DNA of 64,000 nt from Saprospiraceae bacterium (GCA_029251525.1 JAQXDE010000029.1:1-64000), one strand, 5' to 3'; counted from the first letter of the stretch, positions 26,672 to 35,842 are shown. Made by a program: numbers and translations. Notes: generated by a model from the sequence alone, not told the origin.

Positions 26672-27385
26672 ATGAAATCCATCAAATTTGCTACAATAGT
26701 TTTTACATTTTTTGTAACTGGATCTAGCTTTCTAACCCAATCTTGTGGAGTAACTCAACAATTAAAACTAAGTGATTTTGCTAAGGATAAAATTGCTGGA
26801 GAAAAGGAATTAGACTTTTTGTTTGATGGATTAAAAACTGGGGAAAATACTAAGCTAAAGAAATTGGTTTATTATTTAGATCGTCCACTAATGATTTCAA
26901 ATAAAAATGATTTTACCCTTGATGGGAATGGCTGTACTTTTATTATGAGGGATAAAAGTGAAGATGTTTTAGTTGTTGAAAATAGTAAAAATATTACACT
27001 AAAAAACTTTAAGGCCACTCATATAGAACCTAATGGGCCTATTGGCTGTACTGGAAGTGTAATACAAGTAAGAGAAAATGAAAATGTATTGATTGAGAAA
27101 TGTGCATTGAATGGAAGTGGTATAATTGGAGTGACTTCTTATAATACAAAAAACTTGAGCGTAGTTGAAAACTATATTTATAATAATAGTGAATACGGAA
27201 TTTTGTATGATTTGGAAACTTCAATTGAGATCAAAGGCAACAAATTTGAGGATAATGGAACAAGTGGAAATGACCATGTGGTAAAAGCGTTGAATGGCTC
27301 TCTTAGCGAGGTAGAACCAATAAAAAAGGGTATGAATCAAGAAGGGTTAAAAATGTCAAATAATATTTTCAAATTGAAGAAATAG
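26672..27385 (+). CDS. Right-handed beta-helix repeat lipoprotein
   Basis: This 237-residue protein has a lipoprotein signal (SFLTQSCGVTQ, cysteine at 25) followed by parallel beta-helix coils rich in asparagine ladders: NDFTLDGNGCTFIMRD, NSKNITLKNF, NENVLIEKCALNGSG, NTKNLSVVENYIYNNSEYG. The fold is that of pectate-lyase-like/NosD-type proteins, which often bind or cleave polysaccharides, but no catalytic arrangement can be identified. It is shorter than most helix enzymes. It ends 100 bases before a clear terminator. Confidence 0.75.
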   Translation: MKSIKFATIVFTFFVTGSSFLTQSCGVTQQLKLSDFAKDKIAGEKELDFLFDGLKTGENTKLKKLVYYLDRPLMISNKNDFTLDGNGCTFIMRDKSEDVLVVENSKNITLKNFKATHIEPNGPIGCTGSVIQVRENENVLIEKCALNGSGIIGVTSYNTKNLSVVENYIYNNSEYGILYDLETSIEIKGNKFEDNGTSGNDHVVKALNGSLSEVEPIKKGMNQEGLKMSNNIFKLKK

Positions 27386-27485
27386 TTTTCTAATATGAAC
27401 TATGTTTTAAGGTATAGGATGAAAACTATATATAAACTTTGAAACTTATTTTGTAAAGAAAAGATAAAATACTACCAAATATATT

Positions 27486-27527
27486 AAAGCCTGATAGTCG
27501 TGGCATCGCGCAACTGTCAGGCTTTTT
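27486..27527 (+). terminator. Rho-independent terminator after the beta-helix gene
   Basis: AAAGCCTGATAGT pairs with ACTGTCAGGCTTT (one G-T wobble) around a 14-base loop, followed by T's. Confidence 0.85.
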
Positions 27528-27537
27528 AGAATGAAGC

Positions 27538-27601
27538 GGGTCAATTATTTTGCTATAGACTTTCGATTTTGATAAGCAAGGCGCTTAAAGTAATTTGACC
27601 C
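27538..27601. repeat. Imperfect inverted repeat flanking a Tm-1-like gene remnant
   Basis: GGGTCAATTATTTTG (27538-27552) and AAAGTAATTTGACCC (27587-27601) are near-complementary, with one indel and one mismatch, around 34 bases. It may be a long hairpin or the end of a small non-autonomous element. Confidence 0.4.
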
Positions 27602-27618
27602 TATTTTTTTATAAAAAT

Positions 27619-27728
27619 TTAATCCCTTCCAACACCTTCAATCAACCCTATCAACAGATCAACCGCCTCCCTCACAAACTCAGGATTTTCTGCATTGGCT
27701 TCTCTTTCCAAAACAATAATATTTTCTC
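27619..27728 (-). pseudogene. 3'-end remnant of a Tm-1-like (UPF0261) gene paralogue
   Basis: On the minus strand the frame reads ENIIVLEREANAENPEFV, then REAVDLLIGLIEGVGRD and stop. This is clearly related to the C-terminus of the intact gene at 28323-29549 (ENIIVLERETYAEDPEFV, KEAVDLLIELIEDTE). Upstream of the fragment (beyond 27728) similarity ends abruptly. Divergence is mostly at third codon positions or in conservative changes, which suggests the paralogue was once functional. The small barrel gene at 27821-28285 lies between the remnant and the intact gene. Confidence 0.78.
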
Positions 27729-27777
27729 ACAGACTATCGGCGGATTATTGGTCGAAATCATATTGTTTTTTTGTAAC

Positions 27778-27785
27778 TACCTTTG
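27778..27785 (+). promoter_or_regulatory. Candidate -7 element of the small beta-barrel gene
   Basis: TACCTTTG fits the TAnnTTTG consensus and lies 35 bases before the ATG at 27821. No well-spaced -33 is present. Confidence 0.45.
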
Positions 27786-27820
27786 TAGCTTGAAACTCTT
27801 TAATTAATAAGATTCAAATT

Positions 27821-28285
27821 ATGGGAAAACTAGCTATTTTGATTCTTTTATTTGCTTTTTTTTCTTTTCAAGCTTTAACAGCTCAAAAAAACAATGTATT
27901 CTATGCTGAATTTTTAGGAGCAGGATTAATGCTTTCTTTGAATTATGATACTAGACTTTCGAAGCAGACAGATGGATTAGGGATGAGAATCGGATTGGGA
28001 GTTTATGAACTTCCTTATACTGGTGATACGGGTTTAAATATTCCATTTCAAATTAATTATCTTTTAGGAAAAGGCAATCATAAAATAGAAGTGGGTTTTG
28101 GAGTAACCTATTCAAAACATTTAATCGCTCCTTCAAGTGCTATTATGTATAGATATCAATGGAAAGGAAGGCCAGCCTTCTTTAGGTTTGGTTTATCACC
28201 TTTATATATTGCCAAACCTAAAAATGTGAGATATTTCATTCCAGAATACCTCCTGCCTGGAGTTTCATTTGGGTTTAGATTCTAA
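27821..28285 (+). CDS. Small outer-membrane beta-barrel-like protein
   Basis: This 154-residue protein has a signal peptide (1-21, ending LTAQKN), then about eight amphipathic strands (NNVFYAEFLGAGLMLSLNYD, GMRIGLGVYELPY, HKIEVGFGVTYSKH, PAFFRFGLSPLYI). It ends GVSFGFRF with the terminal phenylalanine typical of outer-membrane barrels. No family name is certain. It stands between the intact Tm-1-like gene (convergent) and the remnant of its paralogue. Confidence 0.7.
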   Translation: MGKLAILILLFAFFSFQALTAQKNNVFYAEFLGAGLMLSLNYDTRLSKQTDGLGMRIGLGVYELPYTGDTGLNIPFQINYLLGKGNHKIEVGFGVTYSKHLIAPSSAIMYRYQWKGRPAFFRFGLSPLYIAKPKNVRYFIPEYLLPGVSFGFRF

Positions 28286-28322
28286 GGATATTTTTAGACT
28301 CAATTAAAAAGATTCTTTAAAC

Positions 28323-29549
28323 TCACTCAGTATCCTCAATCAACTCAATCAATAAATCAACCGCCTCTTTCACAAACTCAGGATCTTCCGCATAAGTCTC
28401 TCTTTCCAAAACAATAATATTCTCAGGCATCTTCTCCTTTAGTCGATTAAAAAATGCTGCGTCAGATGCTTTGTCTTCCAACACGCCACCTTCGTAAGAA
28501 TATCTTCCCACGCCACCTTTTGGAATCATAAAATAGGCTTTGTCTTTGGTGTGTTGCAATCGTTGGCAAATGTCGTCAGCCACTTTTATAATTTCTTCTT
28601 CATTCAATCGAGGCACAAAAACGACTGGACTATGAAAAACAAGTTGATGATTTTTAAATTCCTCCGGCACTTCATTGGGCGGAACTAAAATACCTAAATG
28701 CTCCGCACCACCTGGACATAAAACTTGCGGCAAACCTAACTTCCCTGCAACTGTCAATCGCTCTGGACCACCTGCTCGCAAAACTCCCCAAACATCATCT
28801 GCAATCTCGCCCATCGCATAATCGAAGACTGCTCCGATGATTCCTTCCTTCATCATTTGTTCCATCGCTCGACCTCCAGATCCGACGGCATGGAATACAA
28901 TTACTTCATAGCCTTTGGCTTCAATATGTTTGATCGCCTCCATGGAACCGTTGGTCAAAACACCTAAGTTGGACATTCCGATCAATGGTTTGTCTCCTTT
29001 TTCCATGACGAATTTAGTTTCTACTGCTGCCATTCCGCAAGCTGCAGCAGCTGCGTTCGCAAGGATTTTTCGAGTGAACGGATTTAGTTTTAAAATATCA
29101 CTTACTGAAAACATCATGGTGATGTCTTTGATTCCGACGAAGCCGGAAGTGTCTCCAGAGGCAATCGTCGAAACCATAATTTTTGGAAAACCATAGGGTA
29201 GGGCTTGCATGATTTCACAGCAAGTGGAAGTTCCTTGTGTCCCTCCTAAACCTAAAACGGCATGCACTTCATTCGAGGTGATTTTTTTATTTAAAATATC
29301 GATACAACCTTTTACTACGAATGGATTCGATTTTTCTCTAGTCGGGTCTTTTAAAATTTCGATGATGGAACCGCCGCCCTTTTCGATGACTTCTGCGCGA
29401 GAAATATCTGCTTGAATTCCTGCTTTGCCTATCACTCCAATATCTATTAATAAAGCTTCATGTCCAATGGCTTCAATTTGTTCTTTTAAAAATTGGGCTT
29501 CTTGATCTTTGGTATCAAGGGTAACTAAAAGTGCAATGGTTTTTTTCAT
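28323..29549 (-). CDS. Tm-1-like ATP-binding domain (UPF0261) protein
   Basis: This 408-residue protein matches the UPF0261/Tm-1-like family over its full length: the N-terminal MKKTIALLVTLDTKDQEAQF, a nucleotide-type loop in LGLGGTQGTSTCCEIMQALP, the segment KIMVSTIASGDTSGFVGIKD, and the C-terminal VPRLNEEEI region. In plants (tomato Tm-1) this domain is fused to a TIM-barrel domain like the one encoded by the next gene upstream (29900-30763). In bacteria the two are separate neighbours. The biochemical role in bacteria is unknown; metabolism of a small sugar acid is suggested by the adjacent aldolase/dehydrogenase. A degraded paralogue fragment lies at 27619-27728. Confidence 0.86.
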   Translation of the reverse strand: MKKTIALLVTLDTKDQEAQFLKEQIEAIGHEALLIDIGVIGKAGIQADISRAEVIEKGGGSIIEILKDPTREKSNPFVVKGCIDILNKKITSNEVHAVLGLGGTQGTSTCCEIMQALPYGFPKIMVSTIASGDTSGFVGIKDITMMFSVSDILKLNPFTRKILANAAAAACGMAAVETKFVMEKGDKPLIGMSNLGVLTNGSMEAIKHIEAKGYEVIVFHAVGSGGRAMEQMMKEGIIGAVFDYAMGEIADDVWGVLRAGGPERLTVAGKLGLPQVLCPGGAEHLGILVPPNEVPEEFKNHQLVFHSPVVFVPRLNEEEIIKVADDICQRLQHTKDKAYFMIPKGGVGRYSYEGGVLEDKASDAAFFNRLKEKMPENIIVLERETYAEDPEFVKEAVDLLIELIEDTE

Positions 29550-29899
29550 CTTTATAAATAGTTTATGATCCTAAAATTTTGAACCCATAATTCTTAAATA
29601 CTAAGTTACTCACAATGAATTGAAATCTCTTTGTTCTACTTTTGAAGTTCACGTTAAATTCGGAATGATGGTGGTTGAATTTAGCATAGTTCTTTTTTTT
29701 ATTGAAAAAAAAACCAAAAAATAGCTTGACTCAAAACAGGCCCCTGCTCCCTCATTTTTATTTTCCACCCGCTCTTTGATTCACAGAATCAAGCTGCACA
29801 GGATACTCTTGCGGTCCTTATTACTCATGGGTTTTCCTCCAATTTCAAGTTTGCTAATTTTTTCAAATGTAGTGAGATTGGTTAATCATAGATTCATGA
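29550..29899. other. 350-base intergenic region
   Basis: No gene is seen. The segment 29699-29760 resembles the A/T-rich block at 3716-3774, and CTTGCGGTCCTTATT at 29808-29822 resembles the mbnP motif. It breaks the otherwise tight spacing of this three-gene group. Confidence 0.45.
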
Positions 29900-30763
29900 T
29901 TATTTTTTAGTAGGAAAACGCAAATCCGCAAATTCCTTTGCAGTTGAATAAACTGCTTTTTCAATTGGAATCCGTTCGGTGGATGATCCCGTCCAAATAC
30001 CATCACAACTCGTGTGATTTAAAATATACTGCGCATCAATTGGATTTTCTAAAGCCGCACCGTGAGCAATCAACATCACATCAGGTTTTATTTTTCGTAA
30101 AATAATATTGGCTTCTTCCGTTCTTGCTGCGGTTTGTTCAATCGTTTCTCCAGAATCGTATCCTTTCAATCCTCCTTTGGTCGTCCCTGCATGGAAACAG
30201 AAAATGTCAGGTTGTGCTTCTTTCATGATACGAATACTATCTTCCATATTAAAAGCTAAACCAATCGAAACCATATCCATTTCTTTAGCTAATTTAAGTA
30301 ATTCGATTTCGTTATCAAGTGTTATTCCACTCTTGGTCAACACCTTAAATATTTCACTATCCTTATCGACATAACTAACTGATGGTCCAATGTTTGAGAC
30401 GGATTCTACACCCATTGCTTTACACTCGTTTAATACCATTCGCATATCTTTTAATGGATCATTTGCATTAAGGCAAGCACAAATAAAAGAATCACCTTTG
30501 ATCGCTGGCATAATATCTTCACGCGTGTAATCTAAGGTTTGTTTATTGGAATCCAAAATGGGCCAGAGCATCGACATCGTTCCCATTCCATTTGCTCTTA
30601 GTCGAGCGCCTGAAAAAGTATTGATACAATCTACTCCAGCCTTTTCTAGCAATTGAGCGACTAGACCACTCCCAGCGCTGGCAATAAAAAGTGGAATTCT
30701 ATCTTCTATTTTTTTTCTGAGTTTTTCTAAAATTTCTTTTCTTGAAGTTCTAGGTGTGATCAT
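29900..30763 (-). CDS. PEP-hydrolase-family TIM-barrel protein (Tm-1 C-terminal-domain-like)
   Basis: This 287-residue protein has the PEP_hydrolase/TIM-barrel family pattern: ITPRTSRKEILEKLRKKI, then IPLFIASAGSGLVAQLLEKA, CINTFSGARLRANGMGTMSM, and near the end VMLIAHGAALENPIDAQYIL with GIWTGSSTERIP. The family is homologous to the TIM-barrel half of plant Tm-1. Lyase or hydrolase chemistry on a phosphorylated or keto-acid substrate is likely but unproven. It lies 45 bases after the aldolase/dehydrogenase gene on the same strand and before the Tm-1-like gene, so the three probably act in one pathway. Confidence 0.84.
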   Translation of the reverse strand: MITPRTSRKEILEKLRKKIEDRIPLFIASAGSGLVAQLLEKAGVDCINTFSGARLRANGMGTMSMLWPILDSNKQTLDYTREDIMPAIKGDSFICACLNANDPLKDMRMVLNECKAMGVESVSNIGPSVSYVDKDSEIFKVLTKSGITLDNEIELLKLAKEMDMVSIGLAFNMEDSIRIMKEAQPDIFCFHAGTTKGGLKGYDSGETIEQTAARTEEANIILRKIKPDVMLIAHGAALENPIDAQYILNHTSCDGIWTGSSTERIPIEKAVYSTAKEFADLRFPTKK

Positions 30764-30808
30764 AAGTTGATTTTATTTAGTTTCTATAAAGTGTAAATAC
30801 AAAATATT

Positions 30809-32776
30809 TTAAATTACACGATCATTTCCTCCATCAATTGGAACTTGTGCGCCCGTAATTTTTCCAAAAGTATTTCCTAGCATCGCTATTGCTAGGTTCG
30901 CTACATCTGTGGAGGTAACTTCTACTTTTAATAAATTATTCGTTTTGTATTTTTCAATCGTTAATCCATAATTTTTCGCTCGTCTGCTCAAAACTTCCTC
31001 TGTCCAAATCGCTGTATCAAAAACTGCATTCGGGTGAATCATATTGACTCGGATTCCTTTTTCTCCTAATTCCATTGCCGCAATTCGTCCCAATTGAGTC
31101 AAGCCAGCTTTTGCAACTGAGTATGCTGCAGCACCTGGTCCAGGAGCAGGAACATTTTTGGAGGCAATCAAAACGACAGCTGCATCATGGCCTAATTCTA
31201 AAAATGGCGTACACATTTTTAATAAGCGCTGGTGACTCGTCAAATTGATATCCATACTTTTCTGCCATGTTTTTTCATCCATGTCTACAATCTTTGAAGA
31301 CGGTGGAAAAGTACCTGCATTGCTCACCAATAAATCTATTCCGCCAAAATGTAGGACCGCTTGTTCGATTACTTTTTCTATTTGTTTTGAATTGGTTACA
31401 TCACATTGAATGCCTACAACTTCTTTTTGGGAAAATGTAGATTGGATAGACTTTACAATATCGAGTGCGACAACTGCCGCTCCTTGAGCCACCAAACTTT
31501 CCACACATGCTTTTCCAATTCCACTTGCTGCACCAGTTACTAGCGCCACTTTTCCTTGCATGGATTTTGGTGTACCAGCCTTCGATAATTTAGCTTGTTC
31601 TAAACTCCAATATTCCACTTCAAATAAATCAGCTTTCCCCAAAGCCTTCCAACCACCTAATTGTTCCGCTTGGAAAATTGCTTTTTTTGTGTGCCGGGTG
31701 ATGTCTTCAATAACTCGAAGATGCTTTGGTGTTGGACCAAAAGATAGCGTCCCTTCTTTTGGCAAAACTGCCCAACGAGGTGCTTGGTCTAATAATTTTT
31801 CCCCTTGATTATGAGCTTTAAAATAGGCTTTATAATCAGTTACATATTTTTCTAAATCTCTTTCTAAATTTTTAGAAAAAACAATTGGAGTTCGTTTCGT
31901 TCGGATAATATGATCAGGTGTTAATGGACCTCGATTAGTGATTTTTTTCACATTAGGTAAATGGCTAAATGCAACTGACGCAGCCGAGTCATCTAGTCGA
32001 GTCAAAATAGGTGCGCCCCAAGTAGTAGAAATTTGTTTTCTAATTTTGGCAATATCTAGCGCATTCACTTTTCCTTTTTTTGCTCCTTTGATTGTTGCCG
32101 CTTTATTTTTCTTTAAATAATTTTCAGCTTTGGTAACGATGTCAATCATATTTTCATAAGCTCGTTTTGGATCATGGTCAAAAGTGAAGACACCATGACT
32201 CATCAAAATCATTCCATCCAAAGTATCCCAATTAATATTTTTAGTCATTTCATAAATCGTCTTAGCTAAAATAAATCCGGGCATCACGTAAGGAACGATT
32301 AACATATTTTTTCCATAAATTTCTTGAATGCGACTTTTGCCTCCGGGTGTATTCGTGATAATCACCACAGCATCCGCATGAGTATGATCGACAAAAGTGT
32401 AGGGGATAATTCCATGTAAGATAGTTTCAACGGATGGATTTGGGGCAGAAGGATTGGTCATTGCCATGCGTTGGTATTTCACCATATCTACATCGGTCAA
32501 AGTAGGTAACTCTGCCAATTTTAATAAAGCACTCAACTTTACGGGAGAAAATCCTTGTTCCTTAATTGTACCCAAATCCCAACCACTTCCTTTTACATAC
32601 AGGATCTCTTCTTCTTCTCCAAAAATATTCTTCTCTTTGATTTTGACGGAAGTGTTTCCTCCGCCATGCATGACCAAATCTTCGTTGTTGCCTAATAATT
32701 GAGAGGTGTAAACTCTTAATTTTAATAAATCACCTTTTAGCTTTTTCGCCTCTTCGTTTTTCCAATTGCTTTTCAT
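30809..32776 (-). CDS. Bifunctional class II aldolase / short-chain dehydrogenase
   Basis: This 655-residue protein has an N-terminal class II aldolase domain (about 20-240) with HGGGNTSVKIKEK and the metal-binding HTHADAVV, plus MSHGVFTF. The C-terminal SDR domain (about 425-655) has GKVALVTGAASGIGKA, VSNAGTFP and the catalytic YSVAK (AAAYSVAKAGL), and ends GAQVPIDGG. The arrangement matches the family annotated as bifunctional rhamnulose-1-phosphate aldolase/short-chain dehydrogenase. It would cleave a ketose phosphate or sugar acid and reduce or oxidise the aldehyde product. It is the first gene of the three-gene minus-strand group. The true substrate is not known, as no rhamnose isomerase or kinase is nearby. 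Confidence 0.86.
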   Translation of the reverse strand: MKSNWKNEEAKKLKGDLLKLRVYTSQLLGNNEDLVMHGGGNTSVKIKEKNIFGEEEEILYVKGSGWDLGTIKEQGFSPVKLSALLKLAELPTLTDVDMVKYQRMAMTNPSAPNPSVETILHGIIPYTFVDHTHADAVVIITNTPGGKSRIQEIYGKNMLIVPYVMPGFILAKTIYEMTKNINWDTLDGMILMSHGVFTFDHDPKRAYENMIDIVTKAENYLKKNKAATIKGAKKGKVNALDIAKIRKQISTTWGAPILTRLDDSAASVAFSHLPNVKKITNRGPLTPDHIIRTKRTPIVFSKNLERDLEKYVTDYKAYFKAHNQGEKLLDQAPRWAVLPKEGTLSFGPTPKHLRVIEDITRHTKKAIFQAEQLGGWKALGKADLFEVEYWSLEQAKLSKAGTPKSMQGKVALVTGAASGIGKACVESLVAQGAAVVALDIVKSIQSTFSQKEVVGIQCDVTNSKQIEKVIEQAVLHFGGIDLLVSNAGTFPPSSKIVDMDEKTWQKSMDINLTSHQRLLKMCTPFLELGHDAAVVLIASKNVPAPGPGAAAYSVAKAGLTQLGRIAAMELGEKGIRVNMIHPNAVFDTAIWTEEVLSRRAKNYGLTIEKYKTNNLLKVEVTSTDVANLAIAMLGNTFGKITGAQVPIDGGNDRVI

Positions 32777-32909
32777 AGGTAGGTTTTAATTTTTTTGCTA
32801 AAAATAAGTAATTGTTTAAACTTATTTAATGGAACTTGGAAGTGGTTTAGAATAATTGGAATGTGAATATTTTTTAAACGTTCTTTCGAGGGTGTTTAAC
32901 TTCATTTTA

Positions 32910-32917
32910 TATCTTTG
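32910..32917 (+). promoter_or_regulatory. -7 promoter element of the GH20 gene
   Basis: TATCTTTG matches TAnnTTTG and lies 21 bases before the ATG at 32939. This argues that the in-frame TTG at 32915, which sits inside the element, is not the start. Confidence 0.5.
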
Positions 32918-32938
32918 GTTAAACGAAAATCAACCTTT

Positions 32939-35257
32939 ATGAAAAAACGAAATTTATACCTCATCTTATTTACCCTAATCTTAGGATCATGTTCAATACC
33001 TGTCGAAAATATGGAAGATGGAATCGTTTCCATTATTCCAAAACCTAATAATCAAAAAGTTGGTGAAGGGTTTTTTTTACTCAATAAAAAATCAACTATT
33101 GTTGTCCAAAGTGAAACACAGTCAAAAATTGCCAATCATTTTTTATCCTCTCTTAATGTAGCTGAAGATTTAAAACCTGCGATACAAGAAGGATATGTTA
33201 ATGGTAATATCATTTTTGAAACCAAAGAATCTATTCCCAACGAAGGTTATATTTTGGATATTCAAAAAAGTGAAATTAGTATTCAAGCAAGTTCCGATGC
33301 TGGTTTTTTCTATGCTATACAAAGTTTAAAACAAATGATGCCTGTCTCTTTTTTTGAGAAAAAAGAACAAAAAACAACTACATGGAGAATACCTTTAGTA
33401 AAAATTGAGGATGCGCCTGCATTTGGCTGGCGAGGATATATGTTAGATGTATCTCGTCATTTTTTTGAGGTAGAAAAAGTAAAAGAAGTATTAGATTTTA
33501 TGGCGGAACTTAAACTTAATCGTTTTCATTGGCACCTTGCAGATGACCAAGGATGGCGCGTGGAAATAAAAGCATATCCAAAATTGACAGAAATTGGCGC
33601 GTGGAGAATGGACTACAAAAATATAGATGAAACGAAATCTGATTGGTGGGGAAGGCCTACTCAAAAGGAAGGAGAGAATGCAACTTACGGTGGGTTTTAT
33701 ACCCAAGAAGAAATCAAAGAAATTATTGCTTATGCCAAGGAGCGATACATAGAAGTCATTCCTGAGATAGATATGCCTGGTCATGCTCAAGCGACTATTG
33801 CGGCTTATCCAGAAATCGGTTGCCTCAATGCTAGCAAGTTTGTAGCTACAGGTGGAGTTTTTCAAAACAATACTTACAACCCTGGAAAAGAAAAAACTTT
33901 TGAATTTGCAGAAACAATGTTAAACGAAGTCATGGATTTATTTCCTTATGAATATGTACATATTGGTGGAGATGAATGCAATAAAAATCAATGGAAGATT
34001 GATCCTGATGCTCAACGAAGAATGAGAGAAGAGGGATTAAAGACGGAAGAAGAACTGCAAAGTTATTTTATCAAACGAATTGAGAAAATGATTAATGCAA
34101 GAGGTAGAATTATGATTGGTTGGGATGAAATCTTGGAAGGAGGATTGGCTCCGAATGCCGTCGTGATGTCATGGCGAGGGGAAGAAGGTGGAATTACTGC
34201 TGCTAAAGCAGGACATGAAGTTATCATGACACCGAATAAATACTGTTATGTTGATCTTAAGCAGGGGCACGATGATTTGGAACCTAACTTGGGCTATTCT
34301 CGCTCGTTGTTATCTGACGCCTATAATTACCAATTGATTCCCGAAATACTTAAAGATGAAGAGAAAAAACTCATCAAAGGAATTCAAGCTAATATGTGGA
34401 CCGAGTCGATTAGTGACTGGGGAAAATTGACTTATATGACTTTCCCTCGATTGTATGCCGTGGCTGAAAATGGTTGGACCAAACAAGAAAATAAAAGTTG
34501 GGATAATTTTACTGAAAGACTATCGCTACAAATGAAACGATTGAATGCGCAAGAAGTGCGCTATGCTATAAGTTCATTTAGTCCATGGATTGATCATAAA
34601 GGAAATGGTGAAACTATTGAGGTGACACTAAAAACGGAAGTAAATAATTTAAATATTTATTATACCTTGGATGGAAGTGAACCAACAACCAACTCTATGC
34701 TTTATAACAATAAATTTACGGTTGATAAAAGTATTCAACTAAGAGCACAAGCATTCAAAGATTCAGTAGCAGTTGGTTATCTTTCTGCTTTAGATTTTCC
34801 AATTCATATGGCAGCAAATAAAAATGCTACTGATAAAAATGGGAAACCTCTTCCAAAGATGACAGATTTGAACTATGGTCGAAATACTTCAGCTGATAAA
34901 GCTTGGCATCGATTTAAAAATGATGCAGAAATTATTTTATCATTTGAGAAACCAGCTTCGGTGAAAGAAATTGACTTTAATTCTTTGAGATATACGATTC
35001 TTGGAATTTATGCTCCAAAAAAAGTAGAAGTGTGGGGGAGTGAGAATGGAAAGAAATTTAGTTTACTGGGAGGAATTGAGGAGCTAGAGAAAAGTTTAGA
35101 ACAAGGGAGAAACAAGGTGAGAAGTAAAATCTCTTTTTCGCCAACGATGGTCAAAAAATTAAAAGTTAAAGTATTTTCGCATCGTCCGTTAGGAAAAGGG
35201 CATCATCGAGTAGGGGAGAATAGTATAATTGCGATAGATGAAATTGTAGTGCACTAG
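32939..35257 (+). CDS. GH20 beta-N-acetylhexosaminidase lipoprotein
   Basis: This 772-residue protein starts at the ATG at 32939 (MKKRNLYLILFTLILGSCS, a lipoprotein signal with cysteine at 18). It has a GH20b N-terminal domain (about 25-150) and a GH20 barrel (about 155-500). The catalytic pair D345-E346 is in HIGGDECNK, and the barrel also has FHWHLADDQGWRVEIKAYP and IPEIDMPGHAQA. A chitobiase C-terminal Ig-like domain (YYTLDGSEPTTNS, about 560-620) and a discoidin-like carbohydrate-binding domain at the end follow. It removes terminal GlcNAc or GalNAc from chito-oligosaccharides or glycans at the cell surface. Complete, with no missing catalytic residue. Confidence 0.93.
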   Translation: MKKRNLYLILFTLILGSCSIPVENMEDGIVSIIPKPNNQKVGEGFFLLNKKSTIVVQSETQSKIANHFLSSLNVAEDLKPAIQEGYVNGNIIFETKESIPNEGYILDIQKSEISIQASSDAGFFYAIQSLKQMMPVSFFEKKEQKTTTWRIPLVKIEDAPAFGWRGYMLDVSRHFFEVEKVKEVLDFMAELKLNRFHWHLADDQGWRVEIKAYPKLTEIGAWRMDYKNIDETKSDWWGRPTQKEGENATYGGFYTQEEIKEIIAYAKERYIEVIPEIDMPGHAQATIAAYPEIGCLNASKFVATGGVFQNNTYNPGKEKTFEFAETMLNEVMDLFPYEYVHIGGDECNKNQWKIDPDAQRRMREEGLKTEEELQSYFIKRIEKMINARGRIMIGWDEILEGGLAPNAVVMSWRGEEGGITAAKAGHEVIMTPNKYCYVDLKQGHDDLEPNLGYSRSLLSDAYNYQLIPEILKDEEKKLIKGIQANMWTESISDWGKLTYMTFPRLYAVAENGWTKQENKSWDNFTERLSLQMKRLNAQEVRYAISSFSPWIDHKGNGETIEVTLKTEVNNLNIYYTLDGSEPTTNSMLYNNKFTVDKSIQLRAQAFKDSVAVGYLSALDFPIHMAANKNATDKNGKPLPKMTDLNYGRNTSADKAWHRFKNDAEIILSFEKPASVKEIDFNSLRYTILGIYAPKKVEVWGSENGKKFSLLGGIEELEKSLEQGRNKVRSKISFSPTMVKKLKVKVFSHRPLGKGHHRVGENSIIAIDEIVVH

Positions 35258-35305
35258 AAGTTGTTTTGAAACTTATTCAAATAATTTCTAGATTGAATAC
35301 TCCAA

Positions 35306-35842
35306 TTATATATTCATGAAGATGGTAACTTTATTTTCTAAACCAAGGCCATCATTTGTTTTACTAGTAATCGTAAAAGTATATTCCTGGTTTTCAAAAG
35401 TTACTTTATCTAAAAAAGATTTTTTAAAATGTAATTCTAAAAAGTTAGTATAAAATTGTTGAAAATTAATTTTTAACTCTCCCAAATGCGAAAAATTAGA
35501 ATGAGCGGAAATAGTATTTCCATTAAAAATAAAATCTTGATCACAAGTAATTTGAACTGAGATAGTATCGATTGTGTTGGTAAATTCTTCAGCACAGGAG
35601 GTTGCCATAGCCGATGAAATGATACTAAAATCTCCTAATCCAGAAAATGCTGTTTCATATTCGTTTCTTAAAATAAATTCACCTTTAATCGTATCAATAG
35701 GAATATAAATTTCGTCAATTGAGTAGGCTCTTAAAGCACCATTACCTATAATGGTATAAGTGTTTGTACAACATCCGTGGATAATTATAGAAATGGTGAA
35801 GAGGGAGAAATAAAATAAAAATGCTTTTTGTAAATTTTGCAT
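35306..35842 (-). CDS. Putative lipoprotein of unknown function
   Basis: This 178-residue protein has a hydrophobic N-terminus ending in IIIHGCCTNTY (lipid-anchor cysteine at 24 or 25). Beta-rich sequence follows, with two further cysteines (C83, C100). I do not recognise a family. It converges with the GH20 gene, 48 bases away, but nothing links the two functionally. Confidence 0.6.
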   Translation of the reverse strand: MQNLQKAFLFYFSLFTISIIIHGCCTNTYTIIGNGALRAYSIDEIYIPIDTIKGEFILRNEYETAFSGLGDFSIISSAMATSCAEEFTNTIDTISVQITCDQDFIFNGNTISAHSNFSHLGELKINFQQFYTNFLELHFKKSFLDKVTFENQEYTFTITSKTNDGLGLENKVTIFMNI

